A stretch of 64,000 nucleotides of DNA from Antennarius striatus (Eukaryota; Chordata; Actinopteri; Lophiiformes; Antennariidae): the NCBI RefSeq assembly GCF_040054535.1, contig NC_090782.1, positions 22,573,501 to 22,637,500 on the forward strand. Reading direction: 5' to 3'. The position numbers and the translations under genes were made by a program. The notes beneath the pieces were generated by a model, which did not search any database, was not told the origin of the DNA, and was given only the letters and a program-made list of their open reading frames with translations. Below are positions 1 through 12,986 of this stretch, piece after piece (positions within the stretch are counted from its first letter, which is position 1; each line of letters starts with the position of its first letter).

Positions 1-1963
1 CAGAATCAAACATTTGACACAGATTTTTAGTTTATTAAAAACCTACAATGCTTTTCCAACAGTAGTGAGAGAAACCGTACGACTGTATTTTCTGTTCATC
101 CTCAGCTTGTTCCATAAAGGTCAGTTCAACCTCTTCACGCCAGACTGAGACGAGTTCAGGGAGTCAGGCGAAGGTAGAACATGATCGAACTGATGTCCAG
201 CCGTTTGACAAATGAAGGGGAAACAATTGGTGGAAGAAATAAAATGAAATGTGTTGATTTTACATAAAAAAGACAACATAGCACAAGAACAGGGAACAAA
301 ATGCTTCCATCATTCTTTATAAGATGTTTCTCTTATTTGTGAATCAACATCAAGATCGACAAAAAAAAATCACCGTTTGCAGTTTACAGATGAAGGTGAG
401 GGAAAAACAGATGGACAGCTCGTGGTTTTCACCTGAATTATTACCCAAGAGAACTGAAATTGTTCATTAGTTTGTGTTACAACAGGTTTATAAGCACATA
501 CAATATATGAAAATATATATTTTTACATTTTAAATTATCATCAAAAGCCCATCCTAGCATTATTGGAGAATAATGAAACACAACATCTATTCTATACATC
601 CACTTATCCGTTTGCGCATCAACATTTGTTGGTTTTTTGTTGGAGTAGGTCACCTAGCAACAGCTGGAAAAAAAAAAAATTGAGGGGTTGGCTTGAATCA
701 TAGTGTCACCTTTTTTGGGTTTGGGCCCAATGTTTAAATAGCGATTAAATAATAGCATTATTTGTCTGACATACTACTTTGTGAAAGCATCCCACCAGCT
801 GACGGGATTTGGGCTCGCAGCCAGGACGCTCTTCAGCTGGAAGTTGTCTCATCTGTCAGTCGCATTCCTTCACGACGAAAGCAGAGATTTATGTAGGAAT
901 TCAAAGATTCCACTGACAGGAATGCACGCGGTGTTCTTCTGCAGTATTCTCCAGTATAATCTGGGTGTTTAGAATTCTACATGGGGATAATTCTAATGAT
1001 ATTTAATTTAAACGTTTGGACCTGAGCTCCTTCGTACTCTCATCAATCCACAATATGGAGGGGAAAAACTGAAAATACAATTAAAAGAAAAGTCATACCT
1101 ATATATTAAAGTTAAAACATTTGGAGACCGTCCAGCCTTTAAAGTTCAGCGTTGAGATTCAGTAAACAAGAGGTTGCATCCTAGTCTTTCATATACTAGG
1201 TGGCATTTATAATCCAAGAAACTCTTATTTTGAAAGAGTTATTTGTTGAGACGCTCCAAATAAATACACCGTTTTGCTTTATAACATTTTCACGCCATGT
1301 ATTTTAAGAAGAAATCAACTTGGCAGGACTAAAACCACCGAGATGTATAAAAAAAGAAGCAAACGGAGAAAGATCTCACCAGAGGAATTAAAAGTTTGAG
1401 GAAATTTTGACAGTTAAAAGTCTTTCATAACAGCTACAGACACCAAAGAGCATGTCTGCACATGCTTATAGGCCAAATTCTTCATTATAGTAGATTTGAA
1501 AAAGGTTGAATGTCGTATAATTGGTTGCTTCGTCTATCGAGAAAGCTTCTCCATGCTGACGTTTCTTCAATACTCATATTTCCTTACAAGTGGCTGAACT
1601 TAAGCTGTCATGGATCTTAATGTTCCAACGTCCCTTTATGTCCAAGTCAGTCTGCTCTGTTCTATATTAATCTCTATTTACACATCAAGCCACTGTTATA
1701 GAAATTCTTTATATAAATATATAATATATTTGTATATACATTGCTCTTCAAAATAAACTCAGTAGTGCTGCGCATTCTATCCTATCAAGAGTTAAATACA
1801 AGTAAAAAACAAACGCAGAGGTCAGTATAGGTAACATACAAATGCATACTGTACCCCCCCATCGGAAAATAATCAGAGGGGCTGACCTGCACTTACAGAA
1901 CCTCCACATAGTCAACCTCAACACAGAAGCTAACAGATTAGCTCTCAGGGTCTGCGTCAGTCA
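1..1963 (-). other. gpc5: 3'UTR of the glypican gene
   Basis: This stretch follows the glypican stop codon (TGA, complement of 1964-1966) on the minus strand and is AT-rich with no convincing reading frame. The complement of TTTATT at 31-36 gives an AATAAA poly(A) signal close to the left edge, so the UTR probably runs about 1.9 kb and ends at or just beyond the window edge. The UTR extent is inferred from the signal alone; shorter forms are possible. Confidence 0.5.
31..36 (-). terminator. Candidate poly(A) signal AATAAA of the glypican gene
   Basis: TTTATT on the plus strand reads AATAAA on the minus strand, about 1.9 kb downstream of the glypican stop. It is the last such signal before the window edge in that direction, so it is a candidate only. 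Confidence 0.35.
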
Positions 1964-3095
1964 TCAGCGGCGTTCTCCCGATAACATCAGCAGGAGCAGC
2001 AGCGTCGCCAGGGTCAAAGGTCGGGCGGACAGAGTTTGGGCCGAGCCCCGAACAGTCACCTGGTTGAGAAGGCGAGATTCCAACGTTACCCAGGAATACA
2101 TTGGAGGAGCACAGGGAGGAAGGAAAGGGATGTGAAAGGAGGAGAAGGCATGACCTACTTGTGTCGCTGATGGATGAGGAGGAGGGACGAGGCGACGAGG
2201 AGGAGGAGGCGGCGCCACGTTCTTTGTCACCGGACTTCGACCGCTGGATGTGTCATCTGAGAAAAGTACAAGACAACATGAGAAACAACAACAATGTTCC
2301 AAATATAATTATTTTCTCACTGTTAATCTAAAAATACAAATTTATTGGTTAGAATAAAGTTATGAACTATAAGATCACACAGCACTCAAAAGATTATCAA
2401 ATATTCTCAATACGTTTAATTAGGACTAGATCCTGAAATCAATGTCTTACATGTATTTTTCTCATTAACCGTTCCTCGTCCAGTCGAAATGAGGCGTTCT
2501 TTAATTCCGCGGTAGGTTTCCACAGACATGAAGTCATATTATGAGGGTCAAAGCATCATGGGACTGTCGCCTTCAGGTGCCATGACATAACAGAGAAACT
2601 GAGCCGCCTTGGTGGAGGTTGAACTGTACTTTTACATTTTACTATCAATCATTTTTACACCTACTTCGACTATTTTATTCTTCGAACCAGGACAAACAAG
2701 CTCTTTTTACCATTTTCTTCTTGTTGGTTTTCATTCACTTCCTTGATTCATGAACGCACAACAGATAAAGATCCGTCATCCAAAAATGAAGCATGCGTTA
2801 CGTGACATGATACTGTTGAACACTGGGAACGCAATATTTCATTCATCCGATGCTCCAAGGAAAAAGCTGTCAATTGCAGGACGTTCCTGTACCTGAACAG
2901 CTGAAGGAACCCAATCAAGTTCTGGGTTTTTGCCAAGACTTTTTGAAAAGTGGATCAAAACATCTCCATCAAGAAATAAATCAATAAGCAGTCTGAGGCC
3001 AGACGTCTGGATCATCTCTACATCTGCTTTTAGTCTCATGACAGTTAATCTCACATCACTTAATGGCTGATCCAAAAGATTTATGTGACACCCAC

Positions 3096-3133
<38 letters not shown>

Positions 3134-3217
3134 GAGATATTGCTCCTTTTCAAGTGCATATGGCCAAACTTCGCCAGCTGAGCCTTCATAAACAAGGAAG
3201 TGGAGGGGTGTGTGTGT

Positions 3218-3270
<53 letters not shown>

Positions 3271-3366
3271 GGCAGTAATCCAGGCCTCTCATGGGAGGAA
3301 CTCAGGTAAATGAATGGATTAGGACAGGGGAGACAGACTGTGCCGCCAGCTAATTGCGCGCACGCA

Positions 3367-3411
<45 letters not shown>

Positions 3412-3475
3412 GGCAGGCAGAGAAATTCACATACTCACCTGTGCCATCAGAAATTACACAACGTGCTCCATCCTG

Positions 3476-3535
<60 letters not shown>

Positions 3536-5654
3536 GCCTCCTTGGGTAGACATTCAATGCCGACTCTTGGAATACACATTGTCCTTCAGCACAATAGACA
3601 AAGAGCTTCTTTCATTCTCTGAGGAACGAGGTGTTTGTTAACACACTCACACAAATATTACATCTCATGACACAGGAACACACACACACACACACACACA
3701 CACCTGTGAACATGCAGAAACAAGACGCGTAAACAAAAAACAAAAAAACACTACAAAAACTACATTTCCCACAATGCAGTAATCAAGCCCATTTTAATAC
3801 AAACAAAAACATTCTGACCAAAGTTAATGTCCTAACTTGTGTTTGATGTTATTTTTCTTAATTTGTTTGGATCGTTTGATCCTTGATTGATGGACAGTTA
3901 CAAACTGTAATGTTTGTAACTTGAATGAGTAATAAATTCAGAGTTACGTAACATTAAGGAGTGGTTACACTTATGTTACATGTGGCCCTTTGAGGACACC
4001 CATTATGCTGATGTGGCCCTCGGTGACATTGAGTTTAAAGGCCCTGATTTATGGGAATGAACGAAAAGTTGATGAATTCCGCTTCAGTTGTCTGGATTTT
4101 CCCATTTGATGCTCCATCACCTGTTTGCTTCTGTAGTCACTCACAGTGTTGGTTCTGAATCAGATGGCACACGAGGTCTCTCACTGCACTGCCTCTGGTA
4201 TGTTGGTCTCTTAGCAACGATCCATATTGTGTCAGATTGGCTTGTAATACACACCCACACACACACGATTAATGATGTCACTTGTCCTACCTATGACGTA
4301 GTTTAACCTTTCCTGCTATGAATAATGAGGGTGTGTGTGTGTGTGTGTATGATAGTAGGAATGCAGGGGTGACATTTGAAGGATCTTGACGGTGATGGAT
4401 AACAGAAACCAGGACATGGCAGTTCCAGACTGAGGTTCAATCTGGAGAGGAATTAAATTAAAGGTTTACAAGGACCACAATGGAAAGTGTGTTTTGTACC
4501 GGCTGAAAAAGAGAGCAAGTGAAAATGTCCATATTCATCATTGATGTGTAATTCAGAAGTGAAAAATATAAAAATGCTCAAAATTGAATTGACTCAAGCG
4601 AACGCCCCCGGGGTGACGGCAGGAGTCCCCAACGGGTGGCGCCGAGCCATGAATCAGAGCTGCAGTGGTGACCCCAGAACAGACTGCCTGTTAAAATCAC
4701 ACACATATAACATCATCCTGAAGGCCTAGTGTTAATATTCAAACTAAGACAGAAAGCAGACCAACCAATATGTCCTAATAATGCAGGGGTGTACATAAGT
4801 ATGAGTGGAAACAAACCAGAATGAAAGATATTACAACATTCAGTCTCACAATCTGTGGCCCTGCACATAATCCCCATGCCAAAACTAAACGTGTGATTAT
4901 TCCAATAATGAATGATGAAAGCAAAAACCCTTTGAAAGGACATTCCATCTAAAAACCATGCATGTGTCCCTTAATCCATTGGAATCTGCAGACTTTAGCA
5001 TCCCTGCTTCCCACAACATCCATTCATGAGAAACCAGAAACCCCCATCCCACCCCAATCCTTCCTCCTTCCCCAGCAAGACTCTGTTCGGCTCCTTCCCT
5101 TTTCATTCCCACAGTGTCATCGGAAACAAAACCCAACTGACAACGCAGCATCTTCCTAATCACAGCAGACAGCATGGGTGTGTCCACACACACACACAAT
5201 GTGTGTGTCAGACAAACATGTTAGCTACGCTTTGATGGGAGAGGGGGGGGGGTAACTGTCAGGAAAACAATTAAATCAATGTGTTTTAATGCTTTAAACG
5301 CTGATAAGGAGCACTTGTGCTGTCAAGTCTTGCCTTTATGAGTAGTTCAAGTATTTGGGGGTGCTTGAGTCCAATATATGGTATGTGTGTCAGCTGTGAA
5401 TGTGTGTGTGTGTGTGCCTGTGTGTGTGTCCGTCCGTATGGATGCTGTGTTGGACTGATGACAGGTAAACAGGATTTGATGAGTAAAAACTGACAGTGCA
5501 TGTGAGTGTGTTTGTATGAGTGTGTTAATGATTGCATCTCATATCAGATGCCAGCGGTGTTTTGTACAGAGCTGTCAATACACACACCAATTATGTCCAA
5601 TCGTGTTGCGCCTCGATTTGTGTGCACACAACAGACATTCATTGAGTCTCTTAT

Positions 5655-5690
<36 letters not shown>

Positions 5691-8600
5691 AGACATACAA
5701 TCGGAGTTGACCTTGAAAAGAGTCTGTGTGTGTGTGGGTTGGTGTGTGTGTAAATGTATCCCTAGCATTTCTAGCTGAATCAGTAATGAGCATTTCATTA
5801 CTTCAGTCTCAGGTCCCAAGGGAGGAAACACACACACACACACACACCAGGAAGAGCATGGCATCAGTGGATTATACCTTCGGCAAGTACTTATCAGACT
5901 CAAATTATGAAATGACCTAAACAGAAAGAAGGAAAGAAAGAAGGATCTAAAAGGGGAGGAGGAGATCTTAAAGCTAGTTATATAAAGCACTTAAAATAAT
6001 GGCTTTGCAATGTTAAATTTACAGAAAAAGAACGTACATTATTACATTTGACTAAAACCGCCTGGCGGACAGGACAGGGATGTCATCGGAAGACAGGAAA
6101 TTTACTGAATGTTAAAAGAAGAGCAACATTTTGTTTTTAACAGCAAGAGCGATCGTCAGCTAACATCTGCATTCTGATGTAGAACCAACACTGATCTGAG
6201 ACATACATAATGCTTCCCCCTTTCAATGTATTGCTATTAATATATTTTGCTATTTCAAAGGACTGAGTAACAATCCATTAAAGAACTGTCAGTTATCACA
6301 AAGGGAGCGTCACATGATGAGGATCCATCATCTGGGGACCAAGAATTTACTCAATCCTTTGTCAACCCATTCAGACAGCTGACTGAAACCCCTATAAATA
6401 CTAGAATGACTAAAAACTGCAGCGAAAAAACTGTTTTTAAGCGAGCTATAAAGTAATTTAGCATACCAGGTTTAAATATTGTAATAATCAGCTGAATAAT
6501 GTTAAAAAAAAAACCCATGTAATTTATTAAAGAACTTTATTAATAATGGACAACAGTCTGGACAGATGACCTACTTTTCATCACTTGCTTCTCTTATCCA
6601 CAATAAAAGTTTCATATCCTTAAAAGTCCTGTTCAGACGAACGAAACGGGTCATGGCTGTTTTCATACGATAACACCGCCAGCTGCCAACGCTTTCACTT
6701 GCAGCGCAGCATCTTCCCAAGGTCAGGCTGGCTGAGGTTAAACGTGGCCTCTGGTGGAAATCATAAACCCTTTGGAAGAAGCACGCAGGAAAAAGAAATG
6801 AGCTGCAGACGGCGGCGGCGAGGGAGCGGCGGTGATTGGAGGTGGATGAAAGGATAAATGTGGCAGGTTGATGGCTGTACATCAACACAGGTCAGCGGGG
6901 TGTTGTCTGTGTGTGTGTTAGTGTGTGTGTGTGTGTGTGTGTGTGGCATTTGAATGCACAAGGAATAGAATCTGATGATAGGAAAAAGCCTGACAGCGGC
7001 TTCCTCCTGAAAGGTCACCCACGGGCAGAACGTCCCTGCAGAGAGGAAGGCTCGCAAAAAAAGATGATGTCCGATCAGAAAAAGCAAACTCGCTCTGGTG
7101 CGGAGACGGAAAGGAAAGCAGAAAAGACCCCAACGGATCGGCTGATGGACGTTGTGGATGTTTGATGCGTGGCGTGGTGCAGCGCTTCCTTTCTTTTTTA
7201 TCTCTGCTGCAGCGTTTTGAACAGACCTGAAGTTGCTTTGAACCAGAGGAGACACAGAGAGCAAAGCGAATGTGTAATTCTTTAATGAGCTGTATATTCT
7301 ACCCCCAGGACTTGTCATTTTAGCTGTACTGCTTATTAACCATTACCCCATGCTGAACACACACACACAAATAAAGCAAGCACCCACTGTTACCCCCCTA
7401 CCATCCTGTATCTCTCCCCTATCTCTCTCTCCTCCCTTCTTGATCTCCCCTTCCGCTCACTTCCTGTCGCCTCTACATGAAATGCTGACTCACTGATTCT
7501 CCTACATATGGAAAATATGCACACATAATTAATATCACGTATCGATGGTGCATCTTCAGTCCATTACAGACGTGGGATGTATTTACTGACAGATCGCCCT
7601 CATTAGCTGCAGGTTTAAATCTGAGCAGACAGTCGCTAGGTGAGCGCAGACTGCTGACGACACAACAAAAAAATAAATAAAAGGTGGGAACAGAATGCTT
7701 CAGTCTGCATTTCCAGAGTAAATCTGTTGAATCATACCGAGAAGGCTTTCCAGCACACGCGTGTGTAAAAAGGAGAGCAGTTTGGTTTTATAGCGTCGAT
7801 CCATCTGAGGGGAAAAGCTCGCCCGGGGAACTTTTATAGTCACGGATGCATATTAGGAGCCTCGCCAGACTTTTTATTGTTCATGCTGGCTCCCTTTACA
7901 TAGATTCTTACAAATGCAGATCAAACCGTCCTCGGGCAGGAGGGCAATATTTACAAGTATTGGAGGACGCCGGCCTTTCCCTTTAAGATAAAGTAGCTTC
8001 TAAGAGGTTTGTGAATCTGACCCAAGGGAAGGCAGTGGGGGAGGCCGATAGGATGGAAGCACAATGCTAAATAGCAAGCAGAACATCCTACTGTGTATCT
8101 GTTGGATACCGATGCTGAATTTAACAGTAAATTAAACCAGCTTTACAAGATTTATGAGGTTTATGGGGGAAAAAGAAATTACTCGTGCAAGAAAGATGAC
8201 ATGAAATCGGCCACACCTCTTTCAAGTCCATCTCGTCCTCACTTTATCTCTCCTTCCTAGCCTCAAACAAACACCCATGGGACAATAGGCCACCTGGTAA
8301 CCATGGTTACAGGGATTGAGTGGCCCTAGTGAGGACACATTTATACATTCCCTTACACACACATCTTGGTATGGATGTGAAGAATTCCTGGAAAAACGAT
8401 GAAGTGATCCAATAAGAAGGGGAAAAAAAGTGCCACGCTGTAAGTCACCTGATTTAAAGGGAATCAGAGCAAACAGGGATGTTGTGAGCATCTTCAAATT
8501 CAAGTCAGGGGAAAGTATCCAGAAGAGAAGCTGTGATTACATTTACATTATTGACATTGTAGGACCAAAACGCGTCCGGGGAGGACGGAGAGATCGGAGA

Positions 8601-11600
8601 AAAAGCAGGTGAAAGAGAAGAGATGGAGCTGGTTTGAGGAGAAAAAAAAAAAAATCAATCGGTTTAATCTCTCTGATTTGAACAGGAGGGGAGGATGAGA
8701 AATGACTAAAGGAAGAAAGAAGAATAGCATCGGAAAAACAGTACTCTGCAGTAACACAACCTGAAGAAAGATGATCATAATGAACTGATGGCGAGGCTTT
8801 AGCATGTCCCTTTTTTGTACTATGTGTACACCACTGGTTTTTATTCATATGCAGCACATTTAACACAGCATGCTCTTTTGTACGTACAAATATCAATGAC
8901 TTCAATATAAGAACAATTATAGTATCAAGTCTTTTTTGCAGGAGTTCACAGTTGACTTAAAGCTCTTTGGAGTGAGTCGCAAACAGCGCTGCGTTAAGCT
9001 CTCTGCTTTCAGTCGAGGCGTCTGCTTTTCATTCTCTGCGTTTGATCTGCGAACAGTGTTTGCCAAGCGAGTCTCCTGTAAATGCGTTTAAATCAAATAA
9101 TAATAGCCTGTGTACTCTCTCAGCGTGACTGAAATAACTTCTCACCGGTGTGCGGCCCACATAAATAAAACACGTGCTGAAGTTTCGAGGTATGATTTCA
9201 GCTCCCCGGCAGACACCGTTCCGCCTCTCACCCTCCGATTCTCTCGTCTCTCTTTAGTATTAAACAAAGACCAACTGTCAAGGGGCTTAATTATAAGACA
9301 GGAAGAACATTTTCCTCACTTTATCCGAGAACCTGTTCGCACCTGAAGCTCGCAGAAGGGAAAGGAGAGCACTTTCGGCTCAATCGTGCGAGCGTTTCGA
9401 GAGAACAAAGGGGTGTAAGCGAGGCGGCGTGGCGACTGGATCTGTTTCTGTCAGTCAGACGGAGAACTGGGCCACCCATAGAACATATTGGATTGTGCAC
9501 AAAGATGTTGTTGGAACAGATGTGCAGCCAGCGCACAATCGCGCTTAAATCGTACACATATTGCACGGGAATGCGAGCATCCTTAAGCAAACAGTTTTGT
9601 TTCTATGCTTTTAATTAGCCCCACATGTTAATAATTCATACTTAATAGACCAAAGAACAAGACAAGCCTCACTTTGTTCTATATTAATAGCAAACTACTG
9701 ATTTTAGCAGTCAGTTAAGAATGAGGCTGAAATATTTTGAGAAACGAACCCAAGGTGTGAATCATTCTCTCACCTTGAGCGCCTCTGAGGCTTCTCTATA
9801 TTCATAAAGATGCAATCCAGTGAGGAGACATGCAGAAAATTCCCCTTTCTTAACTTATTCTGGGCTTGTGCTAGGCATTTGCCACTTTGCCATAGGCGAA
9901 GTAAATTCCGCATTGGCTACAAGGTTTTTAGACTGTGTAGCCACAGTGGCGTTCTTATTTTTACGGAAAAAAGGCTGAAAGGTAATACTTTTTCGCTCGC
10001 TAGCGCCGCTATTTCCGCATGCCGACGGAATTCAGCCGAAGCGTGCCGACGGATATAGCCGAAGTGACCCGAACGCTCCCGATCATTAAATATGCACTAG
10101 GGTCATGACCTCCTCTCGTCCAATGAAAAACAAAAAGATTCTTTTTTTATAAGCTAAACCCGCGAATTGGTGTACGACAAGGCGAGGACGATCGATTGAA
10201 AGAAAATGAGAATAGACTGTTTTATAGTAGAGTTTGCGTTAAAATTCTAATTGAACAACAAATGGTGAATGCTGAGAGGGGGGAGGAGTGGTGACAGACC
10301 GATCAGAAGGTAAATGAAAGATATTATCAATACTTTTTTGTAGTCTTAAGACTTTTGATCTCTATGAAAGGCAGGAATAACCAGCGATGCATGTAAATGT
10401 GTATTCACCTTGCTTGCTATTTTATATGCCTTTTTAAATTGAAATGAAAAATCATATTATCGAATTTTAAAAAAAAATTAAACTATGGCATACCAATGGT
10501 GTTGTCCAAGTCAAAGTTAAAATGCATTCTAGTCCAAGTAAAACTTATAAGTTAACATTGAGTGATATTTTGTATGATTGTATCTTCACATAGTGAATCT
10601 ATGGTTCAATCTATGGCACATCTAAATCTACTGGTTTATTCACCAAGCGGGAGGGCATGAATGTCCACATGTTTGGTCTTCTTAAATCATCTTCTGCTGT
10701 TTATTATTTAGAAAAATTACGATTAAAAGACCCGATAAGAGGTTCACACATACCTAAAACTCTGGATCCACTTTTAAATTCATTGATTAATATAATCTTT
10801 ATTTGTCTATTGTTAAAACTCTATTCTAATCAGGATATAATGGCCTTAAAACAACAACAAGTCGCTTTCAATATATTTAAATGAGCCGTTTTGGCCACCG
10901 AGGGAAACAATTTCCTACAGTAGCCCTGAATGGACAAACTGACTGACAGCTTATTTCGAGTGAAATTTAATTTAGATATACAGTAATCCCTCGCTTATTC
11001 GTGGTTCAAGATGCACGGCTTCACTACATCGCAGATTTTTAATAGTCACGTGATACCGTACGTGTATGCTATTGGCTGACAGCATCCGTGTGTGCCAATG
11101 CGTTCCATCTCACAGTTGCTCCTGCAACTTTTCTTTAATACATAAGTGCTTTAAACAGTCTATAAGAGTGTGGGAAAATACAGATATATGGTGGTTTAAT
11201 ATCAGTATGAGGAAGGTTCGTAAAACGTTTAAATTACCATAACTAATAAATTGTTCTTCGCCATATTGCGAATTTTGTTTTCCCTGGGTAGTCCTGGAAC
11301 GCATTAACCGCGAGTAACGTGGGATTACTGTAGTTTAGTATAGAGACACAAAAAGCTCCTGTTCTTTCATCCTACTGTTAGGAGCCACTGACCTGTCGTC
11401 TAACATCATAAAGGATTACAGCTACACTTTTACATCCCTCCAGGGATACGCAGTCCTGACGACAGTAATGGCTGGGACAGCATGGGGTAATTAATGTAAC
11501 CCTGACCTTTGACTACCTGACAACCTGCCCTGGAGGCGAACATCTCACGCCACAGTGACATCACTGACCTCACGGGTCACAAGTCTCCATGACGCAGAGG

Positions 11601-12946
11601 AAAGATCCTTGGCTTCTGACATCATGATGTTCAAACCCATGAAACAAGAGCAACCAAACAAAAACGTCTGAAAAAATCCCTCCGACAAAATAAAAACCAC
11701 AAGAAAAAAAACAAAAAAAAACTGTTTAATGGTTTGACCTGGAAATAAAGGGTCTGGGTCACAACCAGTGCAACCACAGAAACTCCAGTTTCAAAACCAC
11801 TTGTGTCATGGAAAGTTCCATCACCATAAATGTGGCCTCTTTTGTTGACCCATTAATCAACGTATGTGTTTTTCCAGCTAAAGATAAAAGCAATAACGCT
11901 TTAAAGGGGGAGTTCCAGCCCCGCCAGACAGTTTGTCCTTCATGCTTCATTGTTAGAACCATGACATCATCCATAAACACAATAACACTGTATGTTTACT
12001 GGGGTGGGGGGGCTGACATCCACCCTTTTTTTCCTCATCATGCTGTAGGGATGAACAGGTTTACACCAGATGTGTAAACATACAGTGACATCACAGCTGG
12101 GCGTGGCTACAGGTGTAACATTTCTCGGAGGCGGGGCTTTATAGGTTTATATTAACGATTTTGGGCTGGGGGGGCTGGGCTATTGTTGATTTATATAAAC
12201 AGTTTTGTTGAGGTATAAATGAATTTGAAATTAAGAATAAATATGATCCATGATTATACATTTTAAAAAAAATTAAGCTAAACTGAATTTTTTTTAAAAA
12301 TCTAAATTTAGCTGTTTAAATTTTCTGATATCTGTAAGCACAACGATGACCTCATTGTTTAAAATAAAAAAGTCTTAGCTAGTTAGCTTTTTTTTTGGAT
12401 AAATTATTTTTTAATTGTTCTTCAAATACAAACACCTGAGCTTTTAAAATATTTACAGGTTACATTTTATTCTTAACAAACCTCTACGCTACACAGATTC
12501 ATTTATTTCTTATAAAACTGGCAACCTACAGCAGCACCCAGCAACTCAAATAATGATCAGTTTTAACCAAATGCTTCCAGGCACCTCGGGGGCAAAACCC
12601 CTCCCTGCGACACCCATTTATTTATGTAAACCACGAAGAATAACCATGATTAATAACTGATGAATGAATAATTGCTATTTGTGTTTCCGTTCCTGTTTTT
12701 AGGGTGACCTGGTGGATAGAGCATCCTTTATCCCAGGAAATAAACTGCTGAGCACAGCAGAAAGAGATGGGGGGGGGGGGGGGGGATGGAGAGGAGGGAG
12801 GAGAGAGAAAGAGTGAAAAGAGAGAAAGGAGAGGGGGAAGAGAGCTGAACCCATCCCTCGGTACCATCCCTGTCTCTCTCCCTGGGTGTTTCCCTGCTGG
12901 CAGCATCTTAAAACTTTCACTGTGCCAACAAACGGTGTGTGTGTGT

Positions 12947-12986
<40 letters not shown>

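Noticed and set aside
781..972. 63-codon frame in the glypican 3'UTR
   Set aside because: It lies antisense in a UTR, begins at GTG and has no recognisable feature.
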